In this document: one piece after another, positions 62,983 through 64,000 of the stretch
Layout: each line of letters starts with the position of its first letter
Position numbering within the stretch: the stretch's first letter is position 1
NCBI GenBank assembly: GCA_013399895.1
Contig: VXBA01003818.1
Span: 411,293 to 475,292, forward strand
Direction: 5' to 3'
Length of the DNA: 64,000 nucleotides
Source of the DNA: Serilophus lunatus
Taxonomy: Eukaryota > Chordata > Aves > Passeriformes > Eurylaimidae
Program-made: the position numbers and the translations under genes
Notes under the pieces: generated by a model
The model's input: the letters and a program-made list of their open reading frames with translations, nothing else
Told to the model about the DNA's origin: nothing
Database searches by the model: none

Positions 62983-64000
62983 CAGAAAGGTCCTGAAGGG
63001 TTTTCTTCAGCCTGGCTTAATTTGGAGGTGACACTTCATATGTCAATTTAAATTAAGCCATTTCAACGAGCATCCACCCCAGAGCCTCTCATACACTCTT
63101 AGGACAGCAAGTGTGGGGCACGTTGGGTGACTGACATAGTTGAGGACAGGGAGGGAGCTGCAGGAGGAGCTGAGGTGTTTCATGGCAGAGCCATGACATG
63201 GGTAGTTACCAGAATATAGTTCACCCCTGTTTTCTGTGTCACACATTTCAGCCCAGTGTTCTCATGTGTTAAATCCAGATATCTTGTATTTATGTCATGT
63301 TTTTTTTCTGCAACCCTCCTGATCTGGGTAACGTTTAAATAGGAATCTTGTCTGGGTGTTGAACAGTTAATGTTCTAGAAAGCTAACACCTGCATCTGCA
63401 GCCTTGTCCCCTCCTATGCAGCTGAATAGCATTTCGTGATGGCAGGGAAATAATTCAGTAAAACCAGGCCCTGCTCCATGGGCAATGCATAAGCTCAAGT
63501 GAAGTAGAGGTCACTCATGTTAATCTGAAGCAAATAGGATTGTGGGACTGGGGGAAGAGGGTGTGCCTCCTTTTATGTACAAATTCTATAGCTCAGAGGC
63601 TTAGGAAACACTTAATAGTAAACATTTGCAAAGAATCCATGCCATTAACCTTTTCCGAGAGGAGAGACAAATGGTTTTCCTGCTTAATTTTGAGCAGGTC
63701 TTGCATTTTGGTACGTATGCAAATTGTGCTGGGTGTCAGTGTCTCATACAAATCAGCCTGAAATGCAGAGGCAGCCATGCAAGCAAAATGGCTTTCCTTT
63801 CCCTGCAGCTGCAACAAGACTTCTAGCACAGGAGAACCAGACAGGCAAAGGGCCTGATTTGTAAGAAAGCATCAGGGAGAGATGAAAACCAGGAATCCTC
63901 CTAAAATGCTGTCCCAGTAGCAGAAAGCTTTATGTCCATGCTGCAGTGCTGCCCTGTATTTTTGATGACCTGAGGAGCATCCAGCACTATTTTGTTTTTC

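Larger units (their letters stand above)
45601..64000. other. Non-coding region right of the second CpG island, part 2
   Basis: No exon of PAK3 or any other gene was recognised up to the window end. I looked for the PAK3 N terminus (Met-Ser-Asp-Gly-Leu-Asp), the CRIB region and kinase motifs in the translations and did not see them. The stretch contains small tandem duplications (49421-49473, 50656-50712), an alternating purine-pyrimidine tract (54959-55072), a possible CR1 tail (56421-56440), a polypurine tract (62949-62982) and scattered unremarkable open frames. Confidence 0.6.

Noticed and set aside
28300..64000. Search for PAK3 coding exons (N terminus, CRIB, kinase motifs)
   Set aside because: None was recognised in any frame, so no PAK3 exon is annotated. 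PAK3 is mentioned only as a synteny-based inference.

Overview
This window looks like vertebrate nuclear DNA, most probably from a bird. It has two CpG islands in an otherwise AT-rich, intron-rich and repeat-poor background. There is no operon structure, no dense coding, and few recognisable transposons. The bird assignment is an inference from compactness and low repeat content plus the sauropsid-like CHRDL1 protein; the species cannot be fixed from sequence alone.

The one gene I can name with confidence is CHRDL1 (chordin-like 1, a secreted BMP antagonist). It lies on the minus strand in the left 10 kb. Its 5' end is present: a GC-rich non-coding first exon ending in a strong splice donor at 10074, a second exon (7017-7162) with the start codon and signal peptide, and a third exon (5024-5136) that opens the first von Willebrand factor C domain. 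All remaining coding exons lie beyond the left edge. Positions 1-5023 are intron 3.

From about 10.7 to 27.1 kb is intergenic DNA with no recognisable gene. A second strong CpG island spans about 27.1-28.3 kb, is densest after 27.43 kb, and is interrupted by a 4-base assembly gap. In human Xq23, CHRDL1 (minus) is followed by PAK3 (plus) in divergent orientation, so the island is a reasonable candidate for the PAK3 promoter. If so, 28.3-64 kb is upstream or 5' intronic PAK3 DNA. I found no PAK3 coding exon, so this rests on synteny only.

The rest is non-coding, with simple repeats, small tandem duplications, hairpins and a few blocks that look like conserved non-coding elements. I see no CRISPR array, tRNA, rRNA, intact retroelement or novel multi-gene system. 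The most interesting observation is an upstream, in-frame, good-context ATG in CHRDL1 exon 1 that would add 19 residues to the N terminus.
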